Positions 62,634 through 64,000 of a stretch of 64,000 nucleotides of DNA are shown one piece after another; the first letter of the stretch is position 1; every line of letters starts with the position of its first letter. The notes under the pieces were generated by a model. The model was not told where the DNA came from and searched no databases. It saw only the letters and a program-made list of their open reading frames with translations. The DNA comes from CAZVWQ01 sp964631275 (lineage in GTDB: Bacteria > Patescibacteriota > JACMRA01), in contig CAZVWQ010000003.1 in NCBI GenBank assembly GCA_964631275.1, positions 26,510 through 90,509 of the forward strand, in the 5' to 3' direction. A program made the translations under genes and the position numbers.

Positions 62634-63242
62634 ATGATTTTACCAATTTCTCAAAAAAAACCAGAATATACCAAATCCAAAATTATGCAAATGATTGCAG
62701 ACTTAGATACTGATCCACTCAAAAATTCTGGGGCTAGGGTAGTTAATTCGGTGGGGGATGGTAGTAGTGGAGTGTTTTTGGTTGGCGAGGCTCCAGGTGC
62801 CAAAGAAGAAAAACTAGGAGAGCCTTTTGTAGGAAGAGCTGGGAAATTTCTTAACAATCGCCTTTTACCTATAGTTAGTTTAACAAGAAAAAATATATAT
62901 CTAACAAATATCGTTAAATGTCGACCGCCGAATAATCGAGACCCTTTATCTACAGAAAAAGAAGCCTGGAGTACAATTTTATTAGCAGAAATTGCTTTTA
63001 TAAAACCTAAAGTAATTGTTTGTTTGGGCAGACATGCAACAAATTTTTTTTTGCCAGAAGTTAAGATTAGTCAGATCCATGGAAAACCTAAAAAAATTCA
63101 GATTTTTAAAGACTTAGAGACTTATCTGTTGCCAGTATATCATCCAGCTGTAGCACTTTACAACCCTCGTCAAACAGAGACTATAATTCAGGATTTTAAG
63201 GTTGTTACTAAGGTTTTGAGAAAGTATCAATCAAGAAAGTAA
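62634..63242 (+). CDS. Type-4-like uracil-DNA glycosylase lacking most Fe-S cysteines
   Basis: 202 aa. FLVGEAPGAKEEKLGEPFVG is the GEAPG motif of families 4/5, NIVKCRPPNNRDP and VYHPAVALYNPRQ the other signatures. Family 4 enzymes hold a 4Fe-4S cluster with four Cys; here the N-terminal CxxC pair is absent, only the Cys of KCRPP remains and the second partner is replaced (EKEAWSTILL). The fold and active site seem intact, so the protein probably removes uracil without the cluster. Confidence 0.83.
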   Translation: MILPISQKKPEYTKSKIMQMIADLDTDPLKNSGARVVNSVGDGSSGVFLVGEAPGAKEEKLGEPFVGRAGKFLNNRLLPIVSLTRKNIYLTNIVKCRPPNNRDPLSTEKEAWSTILLAEIAFIKPKVIVCLGRHATNFFLPEVKISQIHGKPKKIQIFKDLETYLLPVYHPAVALYNPRQTETIIQDFKVVTKVLRKYQSRK

Positions 63243-63295
63243 ATTTATTATTTTTATTTGCTTAAAGGTTTTTAAATAATCTAAATCAAAAGATT

Positions 63296-63790
63296 TTATT
63301 TTATCATCGGAATTTCTATAGCCAAGATTCTAGAGTCAGAATTAGCTTTGATTTTTGGTTTATCAAAGTTTTCGATACCAATAGCATCTCTATAAGTTAG
63401 GGTTTCTCCTTCGACTTGGAATTCTCTTTGGATATTTAGAATATAAACTCCGTTATTTTTGTATTTTGGTTTGTATTCTAACTCTTTGTTTTTTTCTAAC
63501 TTGGCTAAGCTAAGTTGAGCATCTTGATTGATCCACAAAGTATTATCATTTTTATCGCCAGATACAATTTGTAGCCAGTTATTTATGGATTTATCTAGAT
63601 CAAATTTTTTTTGATTATATCTTGGCTTAATTTGGTATTCTTTAGGAAAGATCCAGATCTGAAACAAACTCACTGGGTTAGTTTTGTGAGCATTAAACTC
63701 AGAGTGAAAAATTCCTGTACCAGCAGACATTACTTGCACTTCCCCAACCGTAACTACACCGCTAGAGCCTGTAGAATCTTTATGAGCCAA
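63296..63790 (-). pseudogene. Pirin-family protein, N-terminus cut by a repeat element
   Basis: 164 codons if TTG at about 63790 is used as start. AHKDSTGSSGVVTVGEVQVM and SAGTGIFHSEFNAHK are the second half of the pirin N-terminal cupin; the C-terminal cupin (residues 60-164) follows to the natural end. The frame upstream reads EGIL, the pirin strand before AHKDS, and then runs into the end of a TATAGAACC element at 63800. The metal-binding HPHxGxE segment is lost, so the protein is most likely non-functional. Confidence 0.72.
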
Positions 63791-63799
63791 GATACCTTC

Positions 63800-63960
63800 T
63801 ATAGAACCTGTTTGAATTTTTTTAGTAATTTAAAATAGAAAATTAAGAAATCGTTAGTAGTTGGTTTTGAATAATAAAATCAAAAATACTGAGATTAGAA
63901 AGAATCCTAAGTTACAATTTTGGGAATAATTAATGCCTAAAAATCTTTATTTTAAACCCA
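63800..63960. repeat. R4 element that truncates pirin
   Basis: It begins TATAGAACCTGTTTGAA and continues for about 160 bases with close similarity to 57175-57341 read in reverse (AGTTGGTTTTGAATAATAAA, then TAATGCCTAAAAATCTTTA). The last 40 bases of the window contain AGATTAGGACTTTTTGAGG, related to another repeat (49404 inverted). Confidence 0.75.
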
Positions 63961-64000
63961 CCTCAGCTCAGATTAGGACTTTTTGAGGACGTGGAAGTTT

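Overview
The window looks like a chromosomal piece of a low-GC member of the Patescibacteria (Candidate Phyla Radiation). Evidence: AT-rich genes, ribosomal cluster without rpmD (L30) between rpsE and rplO, short or reduced versions of housekeeping proteins (RecO-like, PriA-like, DnaX without its zinc module, a type-4 UDG without most Fe-S cysteines), a 677-aa protein resembling the 'baseplate J-like' proteins common in this group, and almost no Shine-Dalgarno sequences before start codons. TGA is used as a stop (for example at 13956-13958), which argues against the Gly-recoding lineages Gracilibacteria and Absconditabacteria. A finer placement is not possible by eye. One 100-N scaffold gap (20052-20151) sits in tandem repeats of a protease gene.

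Layout. 1-2.1 kb (minus): rpsJ-rplC-rplD-rplW-rpsS, with rplB (L2) missing between L23 and S19. 2.4-6.7 kb (plus): a PriA-like fragment, ribosomal protein S1 and a membrane protein. 7.5-14.0 kb (plus): rplX-rplE-rpsN-rpsH-rplF-rplR-rpsE-tsf-rplY-rplO-tRNA-Ile-rpoA plus a small membrane gene; tsf and L25 occupy the place where L30 is expected, and secY/adk/map/rpsM/rpsK/rpsD are absent. 14.9-24.5 kb: a cell-surface locus with two flippases, a UDP-sugar dehydrogenase, a secreted subtilase, an FkbM methyltransferase and two glycosyltransferases. 25.7-30.8 kb: truncated class I nrdA, then the class III pair nrdG and nrdD. 31-41 kb: small unknown genes, mutM, a recO-like gene, the baseplate-J-like protein, tRNA-Glu, secA and a CrtZ-like hydroxylase. 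41.7-49.4 kb: a glycosyltransferase, a GC-rich small secreted-peptide gene, an envelope operon (MBL hydrolase, DJ-1/PfpI protein, possible lipoprotein), a decayed MarR regulator, a CPBP protease and two small exported proteins under a duplicated promoter, and a transposase fragment. 49.5-64 kb: cysS, exoD-like, dnaX, a CDF-like protein, glyA, a queuosine-precursor transporter, an RPE-like protein, a second CPBP protease, UDG and a truncated pirin.

The most striking property is the intergenic DNA. Unlike the tightly packed genomes expected in this group, intergenic stretches of 0.3-2 kb are common and are filled with at least ten families of short (about 80-200 bp) interspersed repeats. Several have terminal inverted repeats and most end in TATA/TATAC, which suggests miniature inverted-repeat elements (MITEs) with TA target sites. 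They abut or interrupt broken genes (transposase remnants, pirin, probably nrdA). No intact transposase is present in the window. A second point of interest is the GC-rich island at 42996-43361: a complete transcription unit (consensus promoter, hairpin over the ribosome-binding site, signal-peptide ORF, strong terminator) with composition foreign to its surroundings.
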